From Clostridiales bacterium UBA8960 (GTDB taxonomy: Bacteria > Bacillota > Clostridia > Peptostreptococcales > Acidaminobacteraceae), in contig DMYC01000219.1 in NCBI GenBank assembly GCA_003482695.1, forward strand, positions 1-16,343: DNA of 16,343 nucleotides, in the 5' to 3' direction. A program made the position numbers and the translations under genes. Each line of letters starts with the position of its first letter. Position 1 is the stretch's first letter. Below are positions 1-7,655 of this stretch, in pieces. The notes below the pieces were generated by a model, which was given only the letters and a program-made list of their open reading frames with translations, ran no database searches and was not told the DNA's origin.

Positions 1-470
1 CGCTCCGGGTCAACCAACCCAGGAAGCGATAAACCCATGCCTAAACAGCATGATTTATGAACGCCAGCAGCTACCAGCATATGATCGGCCAGATCGAGCA
101 CCTTTTCCAATATCGCCGCCATCATCATCTGATCGACGGCAAACTTCTCCACTTTGAGCACTTCCGACTTCAGATTCGATAAGACCATCGTCACCTGATG
201 AGGGGAGATGTCCACGCCGAACGAGACCTTTGCATTTTTCATAAACTTGAACACGACGGGTTTTCTACCACCTGTACTTTCCGCGATGCCGATGTCATCT
301 ATAAGCCCTTCGTCAAGCAGCTCTCTCGTGTGTGCCGTCACCGTCGTAATGCTTAAGTTTAATCGTTCCACCAACTCTTTTTTCTGAATGACGTCGTTGT
401 CTCTAAAAGCCCTTAAAAGGCGTGACCGATTCAGACTCTTTATCGAACTTTGATCTAAATTGTCCTGCAC
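1..470 (-). CDS. xylR: XylR-type ROK-family transcriptional repressor, N-terminal part (runs off the left edge)
   Basis: The reverse strand is open from a GTG at 470 to the window edge, giving about 156 residues. The first in-frame upstream codon of note is a stop, and a GAGGTG ribosome binding site lies 5 nt before the GTG, so this start is firm. Residues ~10-60 form a winged helix-turn-helix (IQKKELVERLNLSITTVTAH, then a GGRKPVV wing). A ROK-type actin-like fold then begins (SFGVDISPHQVTMVLSN) and reaches the LGMGLSLPGLVDPE segment, which is typical of XylR/NagC-like ROK repressors. It starts 40 nt downstream of the xylA stop with no promoter visible between, so it is probably co-transcribed with xylA. 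Known ROK repressors of this type respond to xylose in Bacillota. That assignment here rests on fold and position. About 60% of the protein is outside the window. Confidence 0.8.
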   Translation of the reverse strand, partial: MQDNLDQSSIKSLNRSRLLRAFRDNDVIQKKELVERLNLSITTVTAHTRELLDEGLIDDIGIAESTGGRKPVVFKFMKNAKVSFGVDISPHQVTMVLSNLKSEVLKVEKFAVDQMMMAAILEKVLDLADHMLVAAGVHKSCCLGMGLSLPGLVDPE

Positions 471-510
471 TAAAGCACCTCATTCTTCGTTTTCTGCCAC
501 TAAAAGTGAC

Positions 511-1821
511 TTATCTGTAAATGTACTGATTCAATATATTCTCGAGCATTTCTTGACGACCAGAGGTATTCACGATTTCTTCAAGTCCCATCGCATAAGC
601 TTCAAGCGCTTCAAAATCAACTTCGCCATTTACGATTTTCGCACCAATACCCGACTTGTAGCTCGCATATCTTTCGTTCACAAAACTTTCGAACACACCA
701 TCGGCGATGATTTGGTCCGCGATCAATAACCCTCTCGCAAACGTATCCATCCCTGCGATATAAGCATAGAACAAATCTTCCATATCGAAAGACCCTCTTC
801 TGACTTTCGCGTCAAAGTTTAGGCCACCCGGTGCCAAACCACCATTTTTAAGCACCTCGATCATCGCGAGTGTGGCATCATAGATATTCGTTGGAAACTG
901 GTCCGTGTCCCAACCGAAGAGAAGGTCGCCCTGATTTGCATCGATAGAGCCAAGCATGCCTTCGATTCTCGCCATGTTGAGTTCATGTTCGAACGTGTGC
1001 ATGGCAAGTGTCGCATGATTCGCCTCGATGTTGAGCTTGAAGTGATTTTCGAGTCCGTATTTTCTGAGGAAACTGATGACAGTCGCCGTATCGAAGTCAT
1101 ATTGATGTTTCGTTGGCTCTTTTGGTTTTGGTTCAATAAGAAGCTGCCCCTCAAATCCGATTTTTTGTTTATAATCAACGGCCATTTTTAAGAATCGGCC
1201 TAGATTGTCAAGTTCAAGCGCAGTGTTTGTGTTGAGCAGTGTCTCGTAACCTTCACGGCCACCCCAGAACACATAGTTTTCACCGCCAAGCCTTTGAGTC
1301 ACTTCCATCGCCTTTTTCACCTGAGCCGCAGCATATGCGAACACATCGGCGTTCGGAGATGTCGCCGCACCATGCACAAAGCGCTTGTTCGTAAAGGCGT
1401 TCGTCGTTCCCCAGAGGCATTTGATGCCCGTTTTAGCCATAAGGGTTTCAATATAAGTCACCATTTCGTCCAAAAATGCATTTTTCTCCTCAAGGCTGTC
1501 CCCTTCTGGTGCTATATCGAGGTCGTGGAAACAGAAGTATTCAACGCCTAGTTTCGACATGAGTTCAAAGCCGAGATCCGCTCTGATTTTTGACTTCTCG
1601 ATGCCGGTCAGTTCATTCCAAGGACGCTCCATCGTGCCTGTACCAAAAGGGTCCGAACCTTCGCCTGTTAAAGTATGCCAATAGCTCATCGCAAATCTAA
1701 GGTGTTCTTTCATCGGCTTTCCAGCCACGATGCTGTCTGCGTCGTAGTATTTAAACGCCAAAGGATTTGTTGAATCTTTACCTTCAAATCTGATCTTCTC
1801 AATATTCTTAAAAAATGTCAT
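511..1821 (-). CDS. xylA: Xylose isomerase (class II, ~436 aa)
   Basis: Cytoplasmic TIM-barrel enzyme converting D-xylose to D-xylulose, usually with two divalent metals. The start is the ATG at 1821, because GGAGG lies 5-8 nt upstream. A GTG four codons earlier sits inside that ribosome binding site. The 436-residue length fits the class II family. Expected catalytic and metal residues are present: H99 and D102 in CFHDLD, E230 in [10 protein letters not shown]266 and H269 in NIEANHA, D294 in [10 protein letters not shown]305 and D307 in GWDTDQFP, and D337 in LNFDAK. The substrate loop [13 protein letters not shown] is also intact. It lies between the sugar ABC permease gene upstream and xylR downstream. 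A promoter with an overlapping inverted repeat lies just upstream, implying its own repressible start in addition to read-through. No xylulokinase gene is seen in the window. Confidence 0.97.
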   Translation of the reverse strand: MTFFKNIEKIRFEGKDSTNPLAFKYYDADSIVAGKPMKEHLRFAMSYWHTLTGEGSDPFGTGTMERPWNELTGIEKSKIRADLGFELMSKLGVEYFCFHDLDIAPEGDSLEEKNAFLDEMVTYIETLMAKTGIKCLWGTTNAFTNKRFVHGAATSPNADVFAYAAAQVKKAMEVTQRLGGENYVFWGGREGYETLLNTNTALELDNLGRFLKMAVDYKQKIGFEGQLLIEPKPKEPTKHQYDFDTATVISFLRKYGLENHFKLNIEANHATLAMHTFEHELNMARIEGMLGSIDANQGDLLFGWDTDQFPTNIYDATLAMIEVLKNGGLAPGGLNFDAKVRRGSFDMEDLFYAYIAGMDTFARGLLIADQIIADGVFESFVNERYASYKSGIGAKIVNGEVDFEALEAYAMGLEEIVNTSGRQEMLENILNQYIYR

Positions 1822-1854
1822 ATAGACCTCCACAAAATATAAGTTGATGGTTCA

Positions 1855-1880
1855 TTGAGGTTTCATTAAGAATACCTCAA
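1855..1880. promoter_or_regulatory. Inverted repeat over the xylA promoter, candidate XylR operator
   Basis: TTGAGGT (1855-1861) and ACCTCAA (1874-1880) form perfect 7-bp arms around a 12-bp spacer. The right arm overlaps the first base of the xylA -10 box and the spacer next to it. The position suits a repressor that blocks RNA polymerase, and a ROK repressor gene lies immediately downstream of xylA. The arms do not match the LacI-type operators elsewhere in the window, so a different protein is implied. Binding by XylR is inference. Confidence 0.5.
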
Positions 1881-1897
1881 ATTAAAAACTTTTTCAA
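1869..1897 (-). promoter_or_regulatory. Candidate sigma-A promoter for xylA
   Basis: On the minus strand, TTGAAA (-35, 1892-1897) is followed after exactly 17 bp by TATTCT (-10, 1869-1874). The predicted start would give a leader of roughly 40 nt before the xylA ATG at 1821. The -35 is a 5/6 match and the -10 a 4/6 match, so strength is moderate. It lies downstream of the hairpin that ends the permease gene. Confidence 0.55.
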
Positions 1898-1916
1898 TAG
1901 ACTTTAAAAAGTGGTT

Positions 1917-1958
1917 AAAAAAAAACGAACTTTGAAGGGTTGACGCATCAACCCTTCA
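1917..1958 (-). terminator. Hairpin at the end of the permease gene with a delayed U-run (leaky terminator or mRNA-processing hairpin)
   Basis: Perfect 11-bp arms at 1933-1943 and 1948-1958 surround a 4-nt loop. The left arm of the transcript contains the last codons and the TGA of the upstream permease gene, so ribosomes finishing translation would sit on the hairpin. Nine U residues follow (A-run at 1917-1925), but after a 7-nt gap, which is longer than in an efficient intrinsic terminator. Partial read-through into xylA is therefore likely. Confidence 0.5.
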
Positions 1959-2805
1959 CACCACCAAGTGCCACGCCTTCGATAATGTACTTGGAAAGTA
2001 AAAAATAGGCTATAAATAGTGGCAACACCGTTAAGGTAAGCCCTAGATACACTGCGCCATACTCGGTTTTGTAAATATCCCCCCTCAGGAGGCTGACCAT
2101 AATCGGCATCGTGTATTTGTCGCTGTTTGTAAGAAGTACAAGTGGTAAAAACAAATTGTTCCAGCTCGACACGAACGTGAAAATGGCTTGAGTGGCCATA
2201 GCGGGCTTCATGATCGGCAAAACGATTTTGTTGAATGTGTAAAACTCACTTGCGCCATCGATTCGGGCTGCTTCGACGAGCTCAAGCGGCAACGATGCGA
2301 GCATGAACTGTCTCATGAAAAACACGGCCGCAGGTGTGGCGATGGTGGGTAAAATCAGTGCTAAAAAGTTGTTTGTCATGCCGATTTTATACATGAACTG
2401 ATAAAATCCGATGACTGAAACTTGAGCGGGTATCATCATGACTGCCATGATAAAGGTGAAAAGCGGTTTTCTCATCTTATAGTTATATGCCACGAGCGCA
2501 TACGCCGTAAGCGCTGAGAAATAAATGGTACATAGGGTCGACGCAGTTGAGATGATCATCGAGTTCTTGAGACCTTTAAGCGGGTCGAACGTTTTTCCGA
2601 GCAATATTTTTAGGTTGTCGAAAAAATGAACTGAAGGAATCAATGAAAGGGCGTCTTGTTGAATCTGAAACGTGTTCCGGGTCGCATTGACAAACATGAC
2701 CCAGAAAGGCAGGATACTAAGAACGGCCAACAAGATGCAGACCGTATATGCGCTGACTCTAAACGTTATGCTGCTTCTTTTTTTAAGTTTTCGAACTTTT
2801 GCCAT
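1948..2805 (-). CDS. Sugar ABC transporter permease, MalG/AraQ type
   Basis: Integral membrane subunit of a CUT1-type carbohydrate importer, 285 residues, the usual family length. Several hydrophobic segments are visible, for example ~20-40 (VCILLAVLSILPFWVMFV), ~85-105, ~115-135, ~147-165 and the C-terminal ~258-275. The EAA loop that contacts the ATPase is at residues ~178-200 (EAARIDGAS followed by ~10 residues, then LPIMKPA). The C-terminus ends in the frequent EGVALGGVKG pattern. The ATG at 2805 has a GGAGGCGG ribosome binding site inside the end of the preceding gene and starts only 2 nt after its stop, so translational coupling is likely. It pairs with the MalF-type permease at 2808-3785 and the binding protein at 3864-5249. 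Xylo-oligosaccharide as substrate is inferred from neighbours only. Confidence 0.93.
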   Translation of the reverse strand: MAKVRKLKKRSSITFRVSAYTVCILLAVLSILPFWVMFVNATRNTFQIQQDALSLIPSVHFFDNLKILLGKTFDPLKGLKNSMIISTASTLCTIYFSALTAYALVAYNYKMRKPLFTFIMAVMMIPAQVSVIGFYQFMYKIGMTNNFLALILPTIATPAAVFFMRQFMLASLPLELVEAARIDGASEFYTFNKIVLPIMKPAMATQAIFTFVSSWNNLFLPLVLLTNSDKYTMPIMVSLLRGDIYKTEYGAVYLGLTLTVLPLFIAYFLLSKYIIEGVALGGVKG

Positions 2806-2807
2806 CG

Positions 2808-3785
2808 TTATACCGCCTCCTGTCTTTTTATTTCAAGTTTGCGGGCTTTTTCCAGTGCCTTAGCTTCTTTGCGCATTTGAATTTCGCTTTTGTCGCGCAT
2901 GACGTAGAACAATAGCCCCGAGAATATGGCGATGATCACGAACATGATCATACTGGCTGCCGCAGCACGGTTATAAAGGTAGCTGCCGCTAAAGGCCTGG
3001 TTGTAAATGAACACGCTGGTGGTCAGTGTTGAATTGTCCGGTCCACCTTGCATGAAGAGTTTTGGGATGTCAAACATGTTAAGACCGCCAATCATGCTCG
3101 TGATGAGGACATAGAGCAAAATCGTCTTAAGGTTTGGCAACGTGATGTATAAAAAGGTCTGAAGTCCAGTGGTGCCATCGATCTCAGCTGCCTCGTAAAT
3201 TTCAGGATTGATGCCGAGTACACCTGATGTCAAAATGAGCATCGTGTAGCCGTACCACATCCAAAACTGGATAAAGGCGATAATCGCCCTCGAAGCGTTT
3301 TTACTGATGAGAAAAAAGACGGGTGAGTCCACGAGACCGAGCTGTGCGAGTAAACTGTTCACAGGTCCGACCGGGTAGCCAAAGAGTGCGAAAAATAGGA
3401 TGGCGATGCTGGCCGCTGTGATGATATTGGGCAGATAAAACAGCACTTTGAAAAGGCCTTTACCCATGAGTTTGTTGCGTCTTGAGGTAAACCATGCGGT
3501 GAGTAGGAGTGCGAGTGTAATCTGCGGTATAAAATTCAGTGTCCAAATGATAAATGTGTTTTTCAGTGCTTGTCTAAACGAGCCGTTGTTCATGATGCTG
3601 ATGAAATTCTCGAACGGGTTTTCCAAAAACTGCCACGATGTCACGCCTAGCCCTTTATAGTTCGTAAAGCCGATGACCGCTGTGTAAATAATCGGATAAA
3701 GCGAAAAAATCAGAAATACGATGATAAAAGGTAAGCTAAAGATATATCCATACTTTGCATAACTTACGTTTTTACGCTGTTTCAA
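2808..3785 (-). CDS. Sugar ABC transporter permease, MalF/UgpA type
   Basis: Membrane subunit partner of the downstream MalG-type permease, 325 residues. The N-terminal region has a hydrophobic segment at ~13-35 (YIFSLPFIIVFLIFSLYPII). Further segments lie at ~76-98, ~118-135, ~168-188, ~222-238 and near the C-terminus. The EAA loop is at ~198-217 (EAAEIDGTTG followed by LPNLK). The start codon is TTG at 3785: no ATG or GTG lies in frame near it, and a GGAGGTG ribosome binding site is about 10 nt upstream, a slightly long spacing. A non-ATG start and the hairpin just upstream (3811-3848) would both lower its output relative to the binding protein, the usual stoichiometry for these importers. 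The C-terminal tail is unusually charged (RKEAKALEKARKLEIKRQ). Confidence 0.93.
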   Translation of the reverse strand: MKQRKNVSYAKYGYIFSLPFIIVFLIFSLYPIIYTAVIGFTNYKGLGVTSWQFLENPFENFISIMNNGSFRQALKNTFIIWTLNFIPQITLALLLTAWFTSRRNKLMGKGLFKVLFYLPNIITAASIAILFFALFGYPVGPVNSLLAQLGLVDSPVFFLISKNASRAIIAFIQFWMWYGYTMLILTSGVLGINPEIYEAAEIDGTTGLQTFLYITLPNLKTILLYVLITSMIGGLNMFDIPKLFMQGGPDNSTLTTSVFIYNQAFSGSYLYNRAAAASMIMFVIIAIFSGLLFYVMRDKSEIQMRKEAKALEKARKLEIKRQEAV

Positions 3786-3810
3786 CTTTGACTCACCTCC
3801 ACATAATAAA

Positions 3811-3848
3811 TGGGATAGGAAAGAGAATTTTCAGTCTATCCTATCCCA
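3811..3848 (-). other. Intercistronic hairpin between the binding protein and permease genes
   Basis: TGGGATAGGA (3811-3820) and TCCTATCCCA (3839-3848) form perfect 10-bp arms with an 18-nt loop. It sits between the stop of the solute-binding protein gene and the TTG start of the permease gene. No continuous U-run follows on the minus strand, so it is not a strong terminator. Hairpins in this position in sugar ABC operons commonly stabilise the upstream binding-protein mRNA and reduce read-through. That role is inferred. Confidence 0.6.
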
Positions 3849-3863
3849 ATTCACACTTTATAA

Positions 3864-5249
3864 TTATTCTACTTTGAGATCGAGGTTGTCCGCAACCATT
3901 TGTTTGAAATCTTTAAGTGCGGCTTCTCTAGTTTTCTCTCCAGCAGTGTATGATCTAACTTGGTCACGCCAGAAACGGTTGATGGTTTCATCGTATTGAG
4001 TCAAGTTTTTACCGTTAGCAAATTGATTTGCTGGAATAAAGATGTCGAACATGTTTTGGCCACCTAAGAATTCGAGTTCGCCGTTTGAAATGCTCATGAC
4101 TTTACCAGATGCAACGGTGTCTTTTGTGCCGCCTGGGCCATTAAGCGTGCCGTTTGCCCACATGTATTGGAGGCCTTGCTCTGAAGAATCGAGTGTGATC
4201 CACTCTATGATTTCGCCGACTGCCGCTTTGTTAGGTGAAGATTGTGAACCGAATACCCATGTGCCACCCCAGAAGAAACCTACCGGTGATTCACAAACAG
4301 CCCAATCGCCAAACGTATCGCCACTGTTTCCAGCGATTACATAGTTGATCATCCATGCTGGGCCAAAATAGCCTAATACTTTTTTCGCGCCAGCGTCTTT
4401 CATATCTGCAAACCAAGCATCTTGCCAGTCTTGCGTGTCATTGTGATATCCATTGTCTTTAAGTTGTTTTGATAAATCCAGGAACGCTTCACGCTTAGGG
4501 TCGATGGTAAGTGTGCCATCTACAACCCAAGGTTTGTCTGAACTGTTTTCAACTGCATGCCATGGATCGCCATCGCCTGAAACGATGCCATAACCTTTAG
4601 CTTTGAGGTCAGCTGCAGCAGCGAAGAACTTGTCCCAACCTGGACCGATTTTCTTAGTGATTTCTGCCGGGTCATCTGTGCCCCAAACCTCTTTAGCGAT
4701 AGATCTACGATAGATGAACGCGCCGCCTGTTGCTTGATAGCCAAGTCCCACGACATCGCCGTTACCGTTGGAACCGATGTCCACAGTATATTGAGCGATA
4801 TCCGCTTCTTTGATTTTAGCAGCCACATCAATCCCTAAATCCTTGTAAGGCGCAGAATATTGTGATGCGTCGCCTTGAGAATACTTTAGTACAAATGCAG
4901 ATTCAGCTGTGAAAATATCAGGTGCATCTTTACCGCCAGCTGAAAGCGCTTGGTCAAGTGCAGGCTGGTATGCGCCGTCTGTTGTGGCGATAATCGTCGT
5001 CTTGATTTCATATTTTGCTGCGAATTCCGGGTTCATTTCCAAGTACTTGTCGATCATCTTAGGCACTTCGTCCGTAAATGACCATACGTTTAGAACTGTT
5101 TTCTGAGCCGAACCAGTGCTAGCTGTTGTTTCGATCGTTGCAGTTGCATCTGGAGCGGCAGTTGTCGTGGATGGTGAAGTTTGTGAACTACATGCAACCA
5201 AACTGAAAACCATCAATACGACCAGCATTAAGCTAATAAGTCTTTTCAT
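3864..5249 (-). CDS. Carbohydrate ABC transporter solute-binding lipoprotein
   Basis: Extracellular, membrane-anchored sugar-binding protein, 461 residues. The N-terminus is a lipoprotein signal: KR at 2-3, a hydrophobic stretch, and the lipobox LVAC with the lipidated cysteine at residue 20. A Thr/Ser/Ala-rich linker (~21-50) precedes the family 1 extracellular solute-binding fold, starting at VLNVWSFTDEVPKMIDKY. Aromatic residues that may stack on sugar rings are frequent (GPAWMINY, GFFWGGTWVFG, MWANGTLNGPGG). The ATG at 5249 has an AGGGGGA ribosome binding site. It begins 109 bp after the GH3 gene. That gap shows no convincing promoter and no terminator hairpin, so transcription may come from the GH3 promoter. 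The gene is followed by two permeases and no ATPase. Substrate assignment to xylo-oligosaccharides is by context. Confidence 0.93.
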   Translation of the reverse strand: MKRLISLMLVVLMVFSLVACSSQTSPSTTTAAPDATATIETTASTGSAQKTVLNVWSFTDEVPKMIDKYLEMNPEFAAKYEIKTTIIATTDGAYQPALDQALSAGGKDAPDIFTAESAFVLKYSQGDASQYSAPYKDLGIDVAAKIKEADIAQYTVDIGSNGNGDVVGLGYQATGGAFIYRRSIAKEVWGTDDPAEITKKIGPGWDKFFAAAADLKAKGYGIVSGDGDPWHAVENSSDKPWVVDGTLTIDPKREAFLDLSKQLKDNGYHNDTQDWQDAWFADMKDAGAKKVLGYFGPAWMINYVIAGNSGDTFGDWAVCESPVGFFWGGTWVFGSQSSPNKAAVGEIIEWITLDSSEQGLQYMWANGTLNGPGGTKDTVASGKVMSISNGELEFLGGQNMFDIFIPANQFANGKNLTQYDETINRFWRDQVRSYTAGEKTREAALKDFKQMVADNLDLKVE

Positions 5250-5358
5250 TGTCTTCCCCCTAACATTTTAATGAACGCATTTATGTGAATTTGATCTCAC
5301 TTGTGTGTACCCACGTTAGATGCACAGCCTATAAGACTCAAATTTCCACCTGAAACGA

Positions 5359-7446
5359 TTACTTGATTTCCACTTTGATGCACGATGAACCTGAAAGCGC
5401 TTCACTTATTGCATCTGGCTGATGAAAACCGGCATATAAAGTAAATGAATGGCTATCGACGAGGCGGTTGCCCGATTCGTCCACCACCTCAAACGCATCT
5501 TTTGAGAGGCTGATCGAGAGTGCCCTGGATGCACCCGCTTTTAAATGAATGCGTTTAAACCCGCAAAGTTTGTGATTACGCGGTGCCCACTTCGACATTT
5601 CGTCTTTTATATAAAGCTGTACGACCTCATCTGTGTCGTAGTCGCCCAGATTCTCGACTTCGAGGTGTGCTTCACCTTGAACTGGATCGAAAACCAAATC
5701 ACGACAAACCGTCTTTGAATACGTCAGGCCAAAACCGAATGGGTAAAGCACATTGTTTTCCAGATGTCTGTATGTCCTGTTTTTCATGCTGTAATCTTCA
5801 AAATTCGGCAACAAGTCTGCCGTTTCATAAAACGTAACCGGAAGTTTCCCCGATGGCGACACTTTACCGAATAGGATATTCGCTAAAGCGCTTCCGCCCA
5901 GCTGACCTGGATACCAAGCGTGAATTAGCGCATCGGCTTTTTCACCCAGCGGGTTGATCGCACTGCCTGCCGCCACCACGATGATGGTCGGTTTATTGAG
6001 CGACAACACCTTTTCCACCAGCAAACGCTGGCTCTTAGGTAGCATCAAATCGTCTTTGTCACCGGCTGCAAAAGCGTTCCCTGTATCGCCTTCCTCGCCT
6101 TCGATCGTGGCATCGAGTCCGACACATAAAACGATCACATCTGAATGCGTGGCTACCGCAATCGCCTCAGCATAACCGTCACCTGGTTGACCAAGCGGCT
6201 GTAGGTTTTCTTTAAAAAGATGGCTGCCTTCAGAGTAGTATATGCGCCCTTCGAATGCTTCTCTTATACCACTTAGAAACGTCACATACTCATCGCATGT
6301 TCCGAAATAATTGCCGCGTAGCGCATCCAAACTTGCCGCATTAGGTCCGATGACGCCGATTGAACCGATTTTAGACGGGTCAAGTGGCAATAGGCCATTG
6401 TTTTTAAGAAGAACCATCGATTTTTCAGCACAAGTCAATGCATATTTTTTATGAGCGTCACAGCTGACGACGTCATACCCGATTTGATCGAAATCCGTAT
6501 GTTCATCGAACATGCCGAGTCTTATGCGTGTCCTCATGAGCCTCTTAGCAGACTCGGTCGCATAATCAGGTGCGACTAATCCGGCGTTTATGGCCGGCAT
6601 CAAGTATTCGTAACTGTCACCGCAGTTGCAGTCGACGCCGCAGCTCAGTGCGAGTGCAGCAGACTCTTCCGCCGTTTGTGTGACCATGTGTTTTGTATGA
6701 AAGTCTCTCACTGCCCAGCAATCTGAAACAAAATGTCCATCAAATCCCCATTCGGACAGCTTACCCATCAGGAAAGGACTGGCACAAGCGAGTTCTCCAT
6801 TAAGCCTGTTATAAGCGCCCATGACGCTTTCCACTTTGCCCTCTTTAACTAAAGCTTCAAATGCCGGGAGGTATGTTTCGTTTAAATCTTTCGGTCCGAC
6901 GATGGCGTCAAATTCGTGTCTCAACCCTTCCGGTCCGCTATGTGCAGCGAAATGCTTTGCGCATGCCGACGTTTTGAGATGTGCCTGATCGCCCTGCAAC
7001 CCTTTCACAAATGCGATGCCGAGTCTAGCGGTCAGAAATGGGCATTCGCCGTATGTTTCTTGCCCTCTACCCCAGCGTGGGTCTCTAAAAATATTGATGC
7101 TCGGCGACCAAATCGTAAGGCCTTTATAAATGCCCGTGTCACCGAATTTTCGACTTTGATTATACTTGCCACGCGCTTCTGTCGAGCAAATATCTCCGAC
7201 TTTTTGAAGAAGCGCTTCATCAAAAGTGGCTGCAAGTCCAATCGCTTGCGGAAACATCGTCGCCGTGCCGGCTCTCGCAACACCATGCAATGCTTCATTC
7301 CACCAGTTATATGCCGGTATGCCTAAACGCTCGATCTGGGCGGCATTATAACTGAGCTGGCTGACCTTTTCTTCAGTGGTCATCCGGGACACGAGGTCTT
7401 CGGCTCTTATCTCTGCGCTTAGATCGACGTTTTTAAATTTCTCCAT
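5359..7446 (-). CDS. GH3 family glycoside hydrolase, probable intracellular beta-xylosidase
   Basis: A 695-residue GH3 enzyme removing terminal beta-linked sugars. It has no signal peptide, so it acts in the cytoplasm on imported oligosaccharides. The N-terminal (beta/alpha)8-like domain runs to ~320 with family landmarks NWWNEALHGVAR (~47), RDPRWGRGQETYGE (~121), KHFAAHSGPEG (~164) and the nucleophile Asp ~242 in FVSDCWAV. The SDC context and GVDCNCGD (~270) resemble bacterial and plant beta-xylosidase GH3 members more than beta-glucosidases, which usually read SDW. The second alpha/beta sandwich domain (~335-545) includes IEGEEGDT (~448), a candidate acid/base region, and HAWYPGQLGG. A fibronectin III-like domain closes the protein (VVQLYIKDEMSKWAPRNHKLCGFKR, ~608-632). 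The ATG at 7446 follows AGAGG by 9 nt. It is the first gene of the transporter block, driven by the operator-bearing promoter upstream. Beta-glucosidase or mixed specificity is not excluded. Confidence 0.9.
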   Translation of the reverse strand: MEKFKNVDLSAEIRAEDLVSRMTTEEKVSQLSYNAAQIERLGIPAYNWWNEALHGVARAGTATMFPQAIGLAATFDEALLQKVGDICSTEARGKYNQSRKFGDTGIYKGLTIWSPSINIFRDPRWGRGQETYGECPFLTARLGIAFVKGLQGDQAHLKTSACAKHFAAHSGPEGLRHEFDAIVGPKDLNETYLPAFEALVKEGKVESVMGAYNRLNGELACASPFLMGKLSEWGFDGHFVSDCWAVRDFHTKHMVTQTAEESAALALSCGVDCNCGDSYEYLMPAINAGLVAPDYATESAKRLMRTRIRLGMFDEHTDFDQIGYDVVSCDAHKKYALTCAEKSMVLLKNNGLLPLDPSKIGSIGVIGPNAASLDALRGNYFGTCDEYVTFLSGIREAFEGRIYYSEGSHLFKENLQPLGQPGDGYAEAIAVATHSDVIVLCVGLDATIEGEEGDTGNAFAAGDKDDLMLPKSQRLLVEKVLSLNKPTIIVVAAGSAINPLGEKADALIHAWYPGQLGGSALANILFGKVSPSGKLPVTFYETADLLPNFEDYSMKNRTYRHLENNVLYPFGFGLTYSKTVCRDLVFDPVQGEAHLEVENLGDYDTDEVVQLYIKDEMSKWAPRNHKLCGFKRIHLKAGASRALSISLSKDAFEVVDESGNRLVDSHSFTLYAGFHQPDAISEALSGSSCIKVEIK

Positions 7447-7527
7447 TGGACTTGACCTCTCACTCTCATATTCTTAATGATTCTTACAGTGCTGCTCTAA
7501 AGAGATGAAAGTGGCTACGAAATATCA

Positions 7528-7543
7528 ACGAAACCGCTTTCGA
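7528..7543. promoter_or_regulatory. Distal LacI-type operator (GH3 leader)
   Basis: ACGAAACCGCTTTCGA holds the core CGAAACCGCTTTCG (7529-7542), which fits CGAAANCGNTTTCG, the pattern shared with the proximal site and with the site in front of the lacI-family gene. A central CG flanked by dyad arms is typical of LacI/GalR-family operators. Its centre is 76 bp from the proximal operator, compatible with a repression loop. The core also differs from the CcpA cre consensus only in its outermost bases, so CcpA is an alternative ligand. Confidence 0.65.
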
Positions 7544-7551
7544 ATTTGTGT

Positions 7552-7594
7552 AAAAAAAAACACTATTTAATCTGCAATCCATTCTAAATAATGT
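7552..7594 (-). terminator. U-tailed hairpin in the GH3 leader, possible attenuator
   Basis: Read on the minus strand, ACATTATTTAG (11 nt) can pair with TTAAATAGTGT (11 nt), with two G-U pairs and a 13-nt loop, over 7560-7594. The hairpin runs directly into a U-run (A-run at 7552-7560). The geometry is that of an intrinsic terminator inside the untranslated leader, but the stem is mostly A-U and would be weak. It lies between the two LacI-type operators. No competing anti-terminator stem was identified. Confidence 0.35.
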
Positions 7595-7603
7595 TTTAAG
7601 CTG

Positions 7604-7619
7604 ACGAAATCGCTTTCGT
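7604..7619. promoter_or_regulatory. Proximal LacI-type operator (GH3 promoter)
   Basis: ACGAAATCGCTTTCGT is a 16-bp dyad with a single mismatched pair and a central CG. It begins 7 bp downstream of the GH3 -10 box, so it covers the expected transcription start. That is the classic position for a repressor that blocks initiation or early elongation. It has the same core as the sites at 7528-7543 and 9900-9919. Confidence 0.7.
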
Positions 7620-7626
7620 TAATCAA

Positions 7627-7655
7627 ATTATACTTTGAATTTTTTAAGAGGTCAA
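7627..7655 (-). promoter_or_regulatory. Sigma-A promoter for GH3 and the transporter operon
   Basis: On the minus strand, TTGACC (-35, 7650-7655) and a perfect TATAAT (-10, 7627-7632) are separated by exactly 17 bp. This is the strongest promoter match in the window. The predicted start falls around 7620, at the edge of the proximal operator. Confidence 0.8.

Noticed and set aside
498..508. CACT/AGTG hairpin between xylA and xylR as a terminator
   Set aside because: Only 4-bp arms and no U-run on the minus strand. xylA and xylR are better read as co-transcribed.
4042..4344. Long antisense open frame within the binding-protein gene, and similar antisense frames within the GH3, GH1, xylA and ROK kinase genes
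   Set aside because: Each lies wholly inside a gene with clear family motifs, lacks a convincing ribosome binding site, and gives a low-complexity or unrecognisable translation.
5281..5302. CRP-like site in the gap before the binding-protein gene (TGTGA and TCAC halves)
   Set aside because: The spacing between half-sites is wrong (8 rather than 6), and no second feature supports it.
5250..5358. Independent promoter for the binding-protein gene
   Set aside because: The best pair (TTGAGT, 17 bp, TAACGT) has a poor -10 box. Read-through from the GH3 promoter is at least as likely, so no promoter was called.
5392..5404. TGAAAGCGCTTCA near the end of the GH3 gene as a CcpA cre site for the binding-protein gene
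   Set aside because: It is one base too short for the 14-bp cre spacing and lies inside the GH3 coding sequence, more than 140 bp from the binding-protein start.
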